NCBI RefSeq assembly: GCF_000424625.1
Contig: NZ_AUKG01000005.1
Location: forward strand, 62,001-126,000
From: Conexibacter woesei Iso977N
GTDB lineage: Bacteria > Actinomycetota > Thermoleophilia > Solirubrobacterales > Solirubrobacteraceae
Length of the DNA: 64,000 bases
Reading direction: 5' to 3'
The position numbers were made by a program, and so were the translations under genes. This document shows positions 39,007 to 47,566 of the stretch, in pieces. Every line of letters starts with the position of its first letter. Position 1 is the stretch's first letter. A model generated the notes under the pieces. The model was not told the DNA's origin and searched no databases. It saw only the letters and a list, made by a program, of their open reading frames with translations.

Positions 39007-40397
39007 GCGGTGGCTCCGGCGGTCGTGCTCAGGCCCATGTGGGCGCTGGCGTCGGTCAGCACGTCGCCCAGGCGGGCGACGATCTCATCCAGCAGCGCCT
39101 TGTCGGCGATCAGCGGCGGGGCGATCTGCAGCACGGAGTCGCCGCGGTCGTCGGCGCGGGCGATCAGGCCCGCCTCGCGCAGCCGCCCGGGCAGGAAGCC
39201 GCGCAGCAGCTTGTCGCGCTCGCTCTGGTCGAAGCGGGTGTTGTCATCGTCCTTGACGAGCTCCATTGCCCAGAAGAAGCCGTCGCCGCGCACGTCGCCG
39301 ACGATCGGGACGCCGAGCAGGTCCTTCATCTTCTCGCCGAGGTACGGCGTGAGCGCGCGGACGTTCTCCAGGACCCCGTCGCGCTCGAAGATCTCCATGT
39401 TCTTGAGCGCCATCGCCGCGGCGACCGGGTGGCCGCCGAACGTGATGCCGTGCCGGAACACCGCGCCGGACTCGGCGATCGGGGCGATCACGCGGTCGGT
39501 GGCGATGACCGCGCCCATCGCCGCGTAGGCCGACGTCAGGCCCTTCGCGAGCGAGACCAGGTCCACCGTGATCCCCTCGCGGCCGGAGGCGATCCACTCG
39601 CCCATCCGCCCGCAGCCCGCGATGACCTCGTCGGCCATCAGGAGGATCCCGTACCTGTCCGCCAACGCCCGCAGGCCCTTCCAGTAGCCGGCCGGCGCCT
39701 TCAGGCAGCCGCCCGCGTTCTGGATCGGCTCGGCGATGATCAGCGCCACCTCGTCGGGGTTGGCGGCCACGATCGCGGCCTCCATCTCGGCCAGCAGCTG
39801 CGCGGTGAACGCGGCCTCGTCGGTCACGCGGCCGCCGTCGGGGCCGCCGCGGAACATGTTGGTGTTGCTGACGTGCGTGACGTCGATCGCCGGCTTGCCG
39901 AACGGGACCTTGAAGCGCTCGACGCCCGTGAACGACAGCGCTCCCAGCGTCACGCCGTGGTAGGCGATGTCGCGCGCGATCGCCTTCGTGCGCTGCGGCT
40001 GGCCGATCGCGTGGAAGTGCTCGCGCACGAGCTTCCAGGCGGCCTCGACCGACTCGCTGCCACCGGACGTGAAGAACACGCGGTTGAGGTCGCCCGGGGC
40101 GACGGCGGCCAGCTTGGCCGCCAGCTCGATCGACGCGGGATGCGCCGTGCCCCAGTTGGTGTTGAACGCCAGCGTCGTCAGCTGCGCCGCCGCGGCGGCG
40201 GCGAACTCCTCGCCGTAGGAGTAGCCGATCTGGGCGCAGAACAGCGACGACAGCGCGTCGATGTGCTGGTTGCCCTTGGTGTCGAACACGTACGGCCCCT
40301 CGCCCCGGTCCAGGACGAGGAGGTCGTCGATGCCCTGCTTGCTGAAGTGCAGCAGCAGGTGATCGTGTGCCGCCTGCTGCAGCTCGTCGTGCGTCAT
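39003..40397 (-). CDS. Class III omega-aminotransferase
   Basis: 464-residue PLP enzyme moving an amino group from an omega-amino acid or diamine to pyruvate or 2-oxoglutarate. Motifs: FFTSGGSESVEAAWKL (PLP phosphate), AYHGVTLGALS, IIAEPIQNAGG, LLMADEVIAGCGR (PLP ring Asp) and the Schiff-base Lys in LVSLAKGLTSAYAAMG. Similarity is to beta-alanine/putrescine:pyruvate transaminases. ATG at 40397 overlaps the MmsA stop (ATGA); a further ATG at 40406 is possible. Confidence 0.87.
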   Translation of the reverse strand: MTHDELQQAAHDHLLLHFSKQGIDDLLVLDRGEGPYVFDTKGNQHIDALSSLFCAQIGYSYGEEFAAAAAAQLTTLAFNTNWGTAHPASIELAAKLAAVAPGDLNRVFFTSGGSESVEAAWKLVREHFHAIGQPQRTKAIARDIAYHGVTLGALSFTGVERFKVPFGKPAIDVTHVSNTNMFRGGPDGGRVTDEAAFTAQLLAEMEAAIVAANPDEVALIIAEPIQNAGGCLKAPAGYWKGLRALADRYGILLMADEVIAGCGRMGEWIASGREGITVDLVSLAKGLTSAYAAMGAVIATDRVIAPIAESGAVFRHGITFGGHPVAAAMALKNMEIFERDGVLENVRALTPYLGEKMKDLLGVPIVGDVRGDGFFWAMELVKDDDNTRFDQSERDKLLRGFLPGRLREAGLIARADDRGDSVLQIAPPLIADKALLDEIVARLGDVLTDASAHMGLSTTAGATA

Positions 40398-41872
40398 GCC
40401 GCCCATCGTGAGGTGACCACCTTCTTGCGCGTGTAGAACTCGACCGCGTCGTTGCCGTTGGCATGGAGGTCGCCGTCGATCGAGTCCTTCCACCCGCTGA
40501 ACGGGAACCACGCGATCGGGGCGGCGACGCCCACGTTGACGCCGACCATCCCAGCTTCGACGCCGTAGCGATAGGCCCGCGCCGCGCCACCGGACTCGGT
40601 GAAGATCACCGAGGCGTTGCCGTAGCGCGAGCTGTTGACCTTGGCGATCGCCTCGTCGAGGTCGGCGGCGCGGACGAACGTCAGCACCGGGCCGAACAGC
40701 TCGTCGACCGCGACCTTGTGGTCCTCGGCGACGCCGTCGAGGATCGTCGGGCCGAGCGTGCAGCCGCCGGGGCCGGCGTCGCCGCGGCCGTCGAGCACGA
40801 CCTGCGCGCCGTCGGCCTCGGCCTGGTCGATGTCGCGGACGAGGCGCTCGCGCTGGGCGGGCGAGACGACCGGGCAGACGTCCGTCTGCGGGTCGATCCC
40901 GGCGCCGGTCTTGAGCTTGGACGCCGCCTGCACGATCAGCTCGCGCGAGCGGTCCTGCTCGGCCTGGGTGCCGACGAGCACGGCGATCGAGCCGGCCAGG
41001 CAGCGCTGCCCAGCCGCGCCGAACGAGGAGCCCATGACGCCGCCGGTCATCAGGTCCGGGTCGGCGTCGGGCATGACGACCATCGAGTTCTTCGCGCCGC
41101 CCAGGGCCTGGACGCGCTTGCCGTGCTCGGCCGCGCGGGTCGAGACGTAGCGGGCGGTCTTGGCGCTGCCGACGAACGAGATCGCATCGACGCCCGGGTG
41201 CTCGAGGAGCCCGTTGACGACGTCGTGCGCGCCGTGGACGAGGTTGATCAGGCCCTCCGGGAAGGCGCCGGTCGAGATCGCCAGCTCGACGATCCGCTCG
41301 CCCGGCAGCGGGTCCTGCTCGGACGGCTTCAAGATGAAGGCGTTGCCCGCGGCCAGCGCCCAGGGCATGAACCACAGCGGGATCATCGCCGGGAAGTTGA
41401 AGGGGGTGATCGCCGCGACGACGCCGACCGGCTGGCGGACCATCTCGACGTCGAGGCCGGTGGCGACGCCCTCGAGGTTCTCGCCCTTGAGCAGGTGCGG
41501 CATCGCGACCGCGGCCTCGCAGGACTCGATCCCGCGTGCGACCTCGGCGGTCGCGTCGGGCAGCGTCTTGCCCATGTCGCGGGTGACGAGCTCGGCGATC
41601 TCGTCACGGTGCTCGTCGAGGATGTCGCGCAGCCTGGCGACCGCGCGGGCCCGGACGATCGGGGAGACCCTGCGCCACTCGGTCGCTGCGGCGCGGGCCG
41701 CGGTGACGGCGGCGTCGACGTCGGCGGAGGTGGAGAGCGGGACCAGCGCGAGCAGGTCGCCCGTCGCGGGGTCGCGGTCCTCGAGGGTCTGCGTCGTGGT
41801 GGACGGGGTCCAGGTGCCGCCGATGTGGTTGGCGAGCGTCCGGACGTCGGTGGGGACGGCGGTCGGGGTCAT
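40394..41872 (-). CDS. mmsA: CoA-acylating methylmalonate/malonate-semialdehyde dehydrogenase
   Basis: 492-residue ALDH-fold enzyme converting malonate semialdehyde (from beta-alanine) or methylmalonate semialdehyde to acetyl- or propionyl-CoA. Catalytic Cys is in GAAGQRCLAGS; the ALDH Glu position in ALGGAKNSMVVMPDADP is replaced by Asn, as is typical for MmsA; FPFSGWKDSIDGDLHANG is the family C-terminus. First gene of a three-gene coupled operon. A PucR-type palindrome lies 71-85 bp upstream of its ATG. Confidence 0.92.
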   Translation of the reverse strand: MTPTAVPTDVRTLANHIGGTWTPSTTTQTLEDRDPATGDLLALVPLSTSADVDAAVTAARAAATEWRRVSPIVRARAVARLRDILDEHRDEIAELVTRDMGKTLPDATAEVARGIESCEAAVAMPHLLKGENLEGVATGLDVEMVRQPVGVVAAITPFNFPAMIPLWFMPWALAAGNAFILKPSEQDPLPGERIVELAISTGAFPEGLINLVHGAHDVVNGLLEHPGVDAISFVGSAKTARYVSTRAAEHGKRVQALGGAKNSMVVMPDADPDLMTGGVMGSSFGAAGQRCLAGSIAVLVGTQAEQDRSRELIVQAASKLKTGAGIDPQTDVCPVVSPAQRERLVRDIDQAEADGAQVVLDGRGDAGPGGCTLGPTILDGVAEDHKVAVDELFGPVLTFVRAADLDEAIAKVNSSRYGNASVIFTESGGAARAYRYGVEAGMVGVNVGVAAPIAWFPFSGWKDSIDGDLHANGNDAVEFYTRKKVVTSRWAA

Positions 41873-41942
41873 CTCGGTGCAGGCTCCCGCGTCCGGGGGC
41901 GCGGCCACAACGGGCGGGTCGTCCGAACCTCGCCCGGATCGC

Positions 41943-41957
41943 TGGACAGGTTGTCTA
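41943..41957. promoter_or_regulatory. Putative PucR operator upstream of the mmsA operon
   Basis: TGGACA-GGT-TGTCTA, an inverted repeat with one imperfect base. It shares 14 of 15 bases, same orientation and spacer, with the site before pucR. It overlaps the stop codon of pucR (41955-41957) and lies 71-85 bp upstream of the mmsA ATG, a suitable place for control. Confidence 0.62.
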
Positions 41958-43517
41958 GTTGGGGTGGCCGGCGCCGTGGCGCCGGGCTTCGAGCGCGACG
42001 TGCAGGGCCAGCAGCGTGCGGGCGTCGGAGAGGTCGGCGTCGAGGACCTGCTCCAGGCGCGTGATGCGGTCATACAGCGCCTGGCGGTTGAGGTGCAGCG
42101 CGCGCGAGGTCTCGGCCTTGCGGCCGCCGTGCAGGCACAGCGCCTCCAGCGTCGGGAGCAGCTGGTGCTTGCGCTTGGCGTCGTGGGCCAGGACCGCCCC
42201 GAGCATCCGGTCGACGTAGGCGGTCAGGTCCGGCTGGTCGCGCCAGCGCCAGAGCAGCCGGTCGAGCGCCATCCGCGTCGCGTCGTGCCACGGCCGCGTG
42301 GTGTCGGTCGCCGCGGCCGCGGACTCCGCGGCATCGCGCAGCGCCCGGCCGACGCCGTCCCAGCCGGTCGCGCCGGCCACCGCGACGACCGCTCCCGGAT
42401 CGACCCCATGCACATGCCTGGCGACGCGCTCGGCCGCCGCCTCCCGCCCTTCGCCGTCACGCAGGACCAACACCATCAACAACGCACCGTCGCCGGGGTC
42501 GACGCCGACCAGCGACGGCGCGTAGCCGCTCAGCTCGCGCTCGAAGTCGCGCACGGCGGCGAGCCACGCCGCCCCTCCCCCGGCCATCGCCGCGGAGCCG
42601 CGCGCGACGATCGGCAGCAGCGCGTCGGCCGCGCGGCCGGCGAAGCCCATCGCGGCGGCGCGGGCGGCCGCGGGCTCGGGGGCGATGCGGCCGGCGGCGA
42701 GGTCGGCGAGCAGGTCGCCGCGACCGCGGGCCAGCAGCTCGTCCTCCTGGCGGGTGCGCAGCAGAGCGAGCGCGACGATCCCGGCGGCGCGCTCGACGGC
42801 CAGGCGCGCGAACGCCCCGTCCAGCGGCGCGTCGACCGGCAGCGCGACGAGCTGCCCGGCCCCCGGGACCGGCGCGGCGACGGCCAGCGCGCTGCCGCCC
42901 TTGGCGGCCTGCGCCCAGGCGCCGACCGGGTCCTCGCCGGTCGCCGACGCGTGGTAGAGCAGGCGCCCGTCGGCGGCCTCCAGGAACACGGGGTTCGCCA
43001 GCGCCTCCGCGAGCAGCGCGAGCACGCCCGGGATCCCGCCGCCCTGGAGCATCAGCTGCGTGAAGCGCTCCTGCAGACCCTCGGCGCGGCGCAGCAGGTC
43101 GTACTGGCGGTTGACGATCTCGGTGTGGATCGCCTCGGTGACCGCGACGAACGGGACCGCCGCGTGCAGCTCGATCAGCGGCAGCCCGTGGCGCTCGGCC
43201 GCCGCGACGAGCGCCGCCGGCAGCCTGTTGTTGTACGTGTTGCCGAGCTCGATCGCCAGCGCGGCGACCTCGCGCGCGGCCAGCTCGGCGACGAACGTGC
43301 GCTGGTCGGACGCCGTCGGCCCGATCGCCATCCCGGTCGTCAGCAGCAGCTCGCCGCCGCGCAGCAGCGACGCGATGTTGCGCACCTCGCCGGCATGCAC
43401 CCACCGGATCGGCCGGTCCAGGGCCTCCGCCCCGGCCACGACCTCCGGCAGCCCACGCCGCAGCGCGGGCAGCTCCAGCGCGGCGGCGACGGTGATGCGG
43501 GCGGCGGAGGCGTCCAT
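41955..43517 (-). CDS. PucR-family transcriptional regulator
   Basis: 520 residues. N-terminal PucR domain (AALELPALRRGLPEVVAGAE, VRNIASLLRGGELLLTTGM), a central GGDEF-like/linker region, and a C-terminal PucR-type HTH_30 (LLPTLEALCLHGGRKAETS, LHLNRQALYDRITRLEQVLD). PucR regulators usually activate catabolic operons for purines, amino acids or GABA. ATG at 43517 chosen; TTG four codons upstream would overlap the operator-like site. Located directly upstream of the mmsA operon on the same strand. Confidence 0.9.
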   Translation of the reverse strand: MDASAARITVAAALELPALRRGLPEVVAGAEALDRPIRWVHAGEVRNIASLLRGGELLLTTGMAIGPTASDQRTFVAELAAREVAALAIELGNTYNNRLPAALVAAAERHGLPLIELHAAVPFVAVTEAIHTEIVNRQYDLLRRAEGLQERFTQLMLQGGGIPGVLALLAEALANPVFLEAADGRLLYHASATGEDPVGAWAQAAKGGSALAVAAPVPGAGQLVALPVDAPLDGAFARLAVERAAGIVALALLRTRQEDELLARGRGDLLADLAAGRIAPEPAAARAAAMGFAGRAADALLPIVARGSAAMAGGGAAWLAAVRDFERELSGYAPSLVGVDPGDGALLMVLVLRDGEGREAAAERVARHVHGVDPGAVVAVAGATGWDGVGRALRDAAESAAAATDTTRPWHDATRMALDRLLWRWRDQPDLTAYVDRMLGAVLAHDAKRKHQLLPTLEALCLHGGRKAETSRALHLNRQALYDRITRLEQVLDADLSDARTLLALHVALEARRHGAGHPN

Positions 43518-43532
43518 CGAGGGACGCAAGGG

Positions 43533-43547
43533 TAGACAGGTTGTCTA
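43533..43547. promoter_or_regulatory. Putative PucR operator upstream of pucR
   Basis: TAGACA-GGT-TGTCTA, a perfect inverted repeat with 3-bp spacer, 16-30 bp upstream of the pucR ATG, in the 39-bp gap after prs. The near-identical site before mmsA suggests autoregulation plus operon control. Confidence 0.65.
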
Positions 43548-43556
43548 GGTGTACGC

Positions 43557-44603
43557 CTAGATGTTCTCGCCGCCGAACGCCTCGGCGACCGAGTCGTCCG
43601 TGAAGATCCGGTGGATCGTGTCGGCCAGCAGCGGCGCGCAGGAGACGACGCGCAGCGCGTCCGGCGCGACGTCCGGCACCGCGACGGTGTCGGTCACCAG
43701 CAGCTCCTCCAACCCAAGGTCATTGACTCGCTCCACCGTGCCGGGGCTGAGGATCGGGTGCATCGCGACCGCGTGGATGTTGGTGGCCTCGGCGTCGCGC
43801 AGGGCCCGCACGGCCTTGGTCAACGTCGAGCCGGTGTCCAAGATGTCGTCCATGATCACGACGGTCCGGCCGGCGACGTCGCCGATCACGCGGTGCCTCG
43901 GGTTCTCGGCCTCCGGGTCGAGGATCGCCAGCTCGGCCCCGAGATGGGTCGAGAACTTCTTGGCGAGCTTCACGCGCCCGGCGTCGGGCGCGATCACGAC
44001 CGCGTTCCTCGGCAGCCGCTCCCGGAGGTCGTCGGCGAGCATGTGCAGCGAGGTCATGTGGTCGACCGGCACGTGGAAGAAGCCCTGGGCCTGGCCGGTG
44101 TGCAGGTCGACGGTCAGGACGCGGTTGACGCCGACCGACTCCAGCATCCTCGCCACCGCCCGCGCGCTGATCGGCTCGCGCAGGCGCGACTTCATGTCCT
44201 GGCGCGAGTAGCCGAACCACGGGATCACCGCGACCGCGCGGTGCGCGGACGCGCCGACCGCCGCGTCGATCATCAGCACGAGCTCCATCAGCGCGTCGTT
44301 GAGGCTCAGCGCGCCGTCGCGCGTGGCGGCCAGCGACTGGACGACGAACACGTCGGCGCCGCGCACGGACTCCTCGTAGCGGCAGTACATCTCGCCGCTG
44401 GCGTAGGTCTGCTGGTCGACCGGGCCGAGGTCGACGCCGAGCTTGCCGGCGATCGCTCCGGCCAGCGCCGTCGAGCTGCGGCCCGCGAAGAGCATGAGCC
44501 GTTTGTCGTAGTCCAAGGGGAGATGCGTGGGCACGTGACCCGCGATTCTGGCGGAGGGCGCACCGCCCGTGCGGTCCGGGTGTCCAGGAACGTCCAGGCG
44601 CAT
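43557..44603 (-). CDS. prs: Ribose-phosphate pyrophosphokinase
   Basis: Makes PRPP from ribose 5-phosphate and ATP. Core motifs: MLFAGRSSTALAGAIAGKLG, WFGYSRQDMKSR (catalytic flexible region), DLHTGQAQGFF, and the PRPP loop VIMDDILDTGSTL. From ATG 44603 it is 348 residues, with a non-family N-terminal extension of about 23; a GTG at 44534 would give the usual 325. The ATG is chosen because AAAGAAGG lies five bases upstream, whereas the GTG has no Shine-Dalgarno. Confidence 0.9.
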   Translation of the reverse strand: MRLDVPGHPDRTGGAPSARIAGHVPTHLPLDYDKRLMLFAGRSSTALAGAIAGKLGVDLGPVDQQTYASGEMYCRYEESVRGADVFVVQSLAATRDGALSLNDALMELVLMIDAAVGASAHRAVAVIPWFGYSRQDMKSRLREPISARAVARMLESVGVNRVLTVDLHTGQAQGFFHVPVDHMTSLHMLADDLRERLPRNAVVIAPDAGRVKLAKKFSTHLGAELAILDPEAENPRHRVIGDVAGRTVVIMDDILDTGSTLTKAVRALRDAEATNIHAVAMHPILSPGTVERVNDLGLEELLVTDTVAVPDVAPDALRVVSCAPLLADTIHRIFTDDSVAEAFGGENI

Positions 44604-44671
44604 TGCACCTTCTTTGCGCAGGTTTCGTGCAGGAACGTGGTGCGAAGGCTGCGGCGTTGTTTGAACGCGCC

Positions 44672-44696
44672 GTGACGCGGAACGCTTCCGTGTCAC
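44672..44696. promoter_or_regulatory. 25-bp imperfect palindrome abutting the HD-GYP start codon
   Basis: Arms GTGACGCGGAA and TTCCGTGTCAC, one mismatch in 11, flank a CGC centre; the last base touches the ATG at 44697. It lies in the 93-bp divergent region between prs and the HD-GYP gene. Could be an operator or, in RNA, a start-sequestering hairpin. Confidence 0.5.
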
Positions 44697-45659
44697 ATGG
44701 CTCGCCTGCTCCCACGCACGACGCATGCCGATCATCCCCTGCTCGCCCAGGTCGCCCACCAGGCGTGCCGGACCACCCATGCCGCCGCGGCGGCGATCAC
44801 CCGCGCGCCGCGCGACGGCGGTGCCGGCGACCACGCGCTGATCGCCTGCGCCGGCGACGCCGAGCTGCTCGACGCGGTCCAGCCGCCGGCGCTCGACGAC
44901 TTCGCGCCCGGCGAGCCGGTCGTCACCCACGCCGGCGACGTGCTGGTCGGCCTGCTCCCGATCAGCGCCGAGGCCTACGGGACGCTGCTGATCGTCAAGC
45001 CCGCGCTGCGCCGCGGCCGTGCGCTGCGCGAAGAGGTCGACGGGCTCGTCGTCCTCGCCGCCGAGGCGCTGCGCGCCGCCGAGGCCGAGCGGGACCTCGC
45101 GAAGACGCTCGACGCGTCCGTGCAGTCGCTCGCCGCGCTGCTCGACCTGCGCGACGGCTACACCGGCCAGCACTCCTCGACCGTCGTGCGGCTCTGCGAG
45201 GAGGTCGGGCGCCGCGTCGGCGTCGCCGGTGCGGAGTTGGAGCACCTCCGGATCGCCGCCCACCTGCACGACCTCGGCAAGATCGGCGTGCCGGACCAGA
45301 TCCTCCACAAGCCCGGACCATTGGACGCCGCCGAGTGGTCGATCATGCGCGAGCATCCGGTCTGGGGCGCCCGCGCGCTGGAGCAGATCCCCGGCTTCCG
45401 CGCCGCCTCGCTGGCCGTGCGACACCACCATGAACGCTGGGACGGCAAGGGCTACCCGGACGGCCTCGCGGGCGAGAGGATCCCGCTCGGCGCGCGCGTC
45501 ATCGCGGTCTGCGACGCCTACGAGGCGATGACCTCGACCCGCCCCTACCGCCCCGCGCTCGCCGAGCCCCTGGCCCGCGAGCGGATCGTCGCCGGGACCG
45601 GCACGCAGTTCGACCCGGCCGCCACCTGGGGCCTGCTCGGCGCGCTCGCCGCCCACTGA
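44697..45659 (+). CDS. HD-GYP domain cyclic-di-GMP phosphodiesterase-like protein
   Basis: 320 residues. N-terminal half (about 10-120) resembles a GAF-like sensor (HPLLAQVAHQACRTTHAAAA, GTLLIVKPALRRG). A short coiled helix leads to the HD-GYP domain: SSTVVRLCEEVGRRVG, HLHDLGKIGVPDQILHKPG, EHPVWGARALEQIPG, and HHHERWDGKGYPDGLAGERI, followed by VCDAYEAMTSTRPYR. All metal His/Asp residues and the GYP motif are present. It likely hydrolyses c-di-GMP or responds to it. Confidence 0.9.
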   Translation: MARLLPRTTHADHPLLAQVAHQACRTTHAAAAAITRAPRDGGAGDHALIACAGDAELLDAVQPPALDDFAPGEPVVTHAGDVLVGLLPISAEAYGTLLIVKPALRRGRALREEVDGLVVLAAEALRAAEAERDLAKTLDASVQSLAALLDLRDGYTGQHSSTVVRLCEEVGRRVGVAGAELEHLRIAAHLHDLGKIGVPDQILHKPGPLDAAEWSIMREHPVWGARALEQIPGFRAASLAVRHHHERWDGKGYPDGLAGERIPLGARVIAVCDAYEAMTSTRPYRPALAEPLARERIVAGTGTQFDPAATWGLLGALAAH

Positions 45660-45697
45660 CGCAGGCCGAGCGGCTCCGCGCCACCGCGACCCTCCCG

Positions 45698-45710
45698 TAG
45701 GGTGACCTAA
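45698..45710. promoter_or_regulatory. Second, weaker iron-box-like site
   Basis: TAGGGTGACCTAA, an imperfect palindrome with TAGG/CCTA ends, 36-48 bp upstream of the siderophore-interacting gene. It matches about 10 of 19 positions of the IdeR/DtxR consensus, so alone it is weak, but it lies next to the better box. Confidence 0.35.
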
Positions 45711-45728
45711 CTCGTCGCGGCGAGTTTG

Positions 45729-45747
45729 TTAGGTTGGCCTAACACAT
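45729..45747 (+). promoter_or_regulatory. IdeR/DtxR-type iron box
   Basis: TTAGGTTGGCCTAACACAT matches 14 of 19 positions of the DtxR/IdeR consensus (TTAGGTTAGGCTAACCTAA) and ends on the ATG of the siderophore-interacting gene. Repression by iron-loaded IdeR would follow. No Shine-Dalgarno lies between the box and the ATG. Confidence 0.7.
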
Positions 45748-46558
45748 GGCGTCGTCGAGCCCCACCACCGCCGCTGCCCAAGCCCGCCCGTTCCCGCTCC
45801 ACACCGGGGTCGCGGAGGTCGTCTCGGTCCAGCGGATCACGCCGCGGATGGCCCGGATCGTCCTCGGCGGTGACGCGGTCGCGGGCTTCCCCGACGACCA
45901 GCCGGGCGAGATCCTCACGCTGATCTGGGCCGCCGACGGCCACGACGCGCCGGTCCTCCCGCTCCCCGACGGCGGCTGGCGCTTCCCGCCCGACGCGCCC
46001 GAGCAGCACGCCCGCAACTACACGATCCGCCACTACGACCGCGAGACCCCGGCGGTCACGATCGACGTCGTGCTGCACGGCGACCACGGCACCGCCTCGC
46101 GCTGGGCACTGAACGCCGCGCCCGGCGACACGATCGGCTTCGCCGGCCCGCGCACCCACTTCGTCCCGGAGGCCGACGCGGACTACACGCTCCTGGCCGG
46201 CGACGAGACCGCGCTGCCCGCGATCGCCGCGACCCTGGAGCGCCTCCCGGCCGGCCACCCCGCGATCGCGTTCGTCGAGGTCGAGGACGCCGCCGAGGAG
46301 CAGGACCTGCCCGGCGTCGTCTGGGTCCACCGCGACGGCATGCCCGCCGGGTGCTCGACCGCGCTGCTCGACGCGATCAAGGCCTACACCTTGCCTTCCG
46401 GCACGCCGAAGGTCTGGTGCGCCGGGGAGTCGCTGGTCGTCCGCGGCCTGCGCGAGCACCTGCGCGGCGAGCGCGGCTTCGCGATCGGCCCACTGCAGGC
46501 GATCGGCTACTGGAAGCACCGAGACACGCCGGACGACGTCGACTCCGACGAGTCCTAG
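45746..46558 (+). CDS. Siderophore-interacting protein (ferric-siderophore reductase, ViuB type)
   Basis: 270 residues. FAD-binding 9 domain at the N-terminus (ITPRMARIVLGGDAVAGF, RNYTIRHYDRETPAVTIDVVLHG) with the GPASRWA-type motif as TASRWALNAAPGDTIGFAGP, then a SIP/NAD-binding domain (LLAGDETALPAIAATLERLP, VWCAGESLVVRGLREHL). It reduces Fe(III)-siderophores in the cytoplasm to release iron. It precedes the two permeases and the ATPase in the same transcript and is preceded by an iron box. Confidence 0.92.
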   Translation: MASSSPTTAAAQARPFPLHTGVAEVVSVQRITPRMARIVLGGDAVAGFPDDQPGEILTLIWAADGHDAPVLPLPDGGWRFPPDAPEQHARNYTIRHYDRETPAVTIDVVLHGDHGTASRWALNAAPGDTIGFAGPRTHFVPEADADYTLLAGDETALPAIAATLERLPAGHPAIAFVEVEDAAEEQDLPGVVWVHRDGMPAGCSTALLDAIKAYTLPSGTPKVWCAGESLVVRGLREHLRGERGFAIGPLQAIGYWKHRDTPDDVDSDES

Positions 46559-46561
46559 TCC

Positions 46562-47566
46562 TTGACCGCTGTCTCGACTCGCCGGGCGCTCGGGCTCGTC
46601 CTCGCGCTCGCGGCGCTCGCCTTCACGCTGCTGCTGTCGATCAGCGTCGGCGCCAAGCCGATCGCGCTGCACCGCGTCTGGGAGCTGCTGCTCCACCCCG
46701 ACGGCTCCGACGACGCGATCGTCATCCGCGACCTGCGCATCCCCCGGACCATGTTGGGGCTCTTGGTCGGCTCCGCGCTCGGCGTCGCGGGCGCGCTGAT
46801 GCAGGCGCTGACCCGCAACCCGCTCGCCGACCCCGGCCTGCTCGGCGTCAACGCGGGCGCGGCGACCGCGATCGTCCTCGGCGTCGCGCTGCTCGGGCTG
46901 ACCAGCCCCATGTCCTACATCTGGCTCGGCTTCGCCGGCGCGGCGCTGGCGTCGGTCATCGTCTACGGCGTCGGCGCGCAGGGCCGCTCGGGCGCGACGC
47001 CGGTCCGGCTCGCGCTCGCCGGGACCGCCGTGAGCTTCGCCCTGACCGCGATCGTCAACGGCATCACGGTCGCCGACCAGGACACGCTGGAGCGCTACCG
47101 CTTCTGGCTGATCGGCGCGCTCGGCGGCCACGACAGCCAGACGATCTGGGAGATCGCGCCGTTCATGGGTGCGGGCCTGCTGCTCGCGTTCGCGCTCGCC
47201 CGTCCGCTCAACGCGCTCGCGCTCGGCGAGGACGCGGGCCGCGCGCTCGGCGCCCACGTCGGCCGGACGCGCGCCGCGGGCGCCGTCGCGGTCACGTTGC
47301 TGTGCGGCGCGGCGACCGCCGCGGCCGGGCCGATCGTCTTCGTCGGCCTCACGGTCCCGCACGTCGCGCGCGCGATCTGCGGCCCGGACCAGCGCTGGGT
47401 CCTGCCCTACTCCGCCGTCCTGGCGCCGGTCTTCCTGCTCGCCGCCGACGTCATCGGCCGCGTCGTCGACCGCCCGGGCGAGATCGAGGTCGGGATCGTC
47501 TCGGCCTTCCTCGGCGGTCCCATGTTCATCGCGTTGATCCGCCGCCAGCGGATCGCCCAGCTGTGA
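46562..47566 (+). CDS. FecCD-type iron-siderophore ABC permease
   Basis: 334 residues, about nine or ten helices of the FecCD/BtuC family. Motifs: RIPRTMLGLLVGSALGVAGA, LMQALTRNPLADPGLLGVNA (family signature) and the cytoplasmic coupling segment FVGLTVPHVARAICGPDQRW. TTG start at 46562, three bases after the preceding stop. The stop overlaps the next start as GTGA. It forms a heterodimer with the second permease. Confidence 0.93.
   Translation: MTAVSTRRALGLVLALAALAFTLLLSISVGAKPIALHRVWELLLHPDGSDDAIVIRDLRIPRTMLGLLVGSALGVAGALMQALTRNPLADPGLLGVNAGAATAIVLGVALLGLTSPMSYIWLGFAGAALASVIVYGVGAQGRSGATPVRLALAGTAVSFALTAIVNGITVADQDTLERYRFWLIGALGGHDSQTIWEIAPFMGAGLLLAFALARPLNALALGEDAGRALGAHVGRTRAAGAVAVTLLCGAATAAAGPIVFVGLTVPHVARAICGPDQRWVLPYSAVLAPVFLLAADVIGRVVDRPGEIEVGIVSAFLGGPMFIALIRRQRIAQL

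Noticed and set aside
39003-41375. A 790-codon frame suggesting a dehydrogenase-aminotransferase fusion
   Set aside because: The upstream part is an out-of-frame reading of mmsA; real coding changes frame at the ATGA overlap at 40394-40397.
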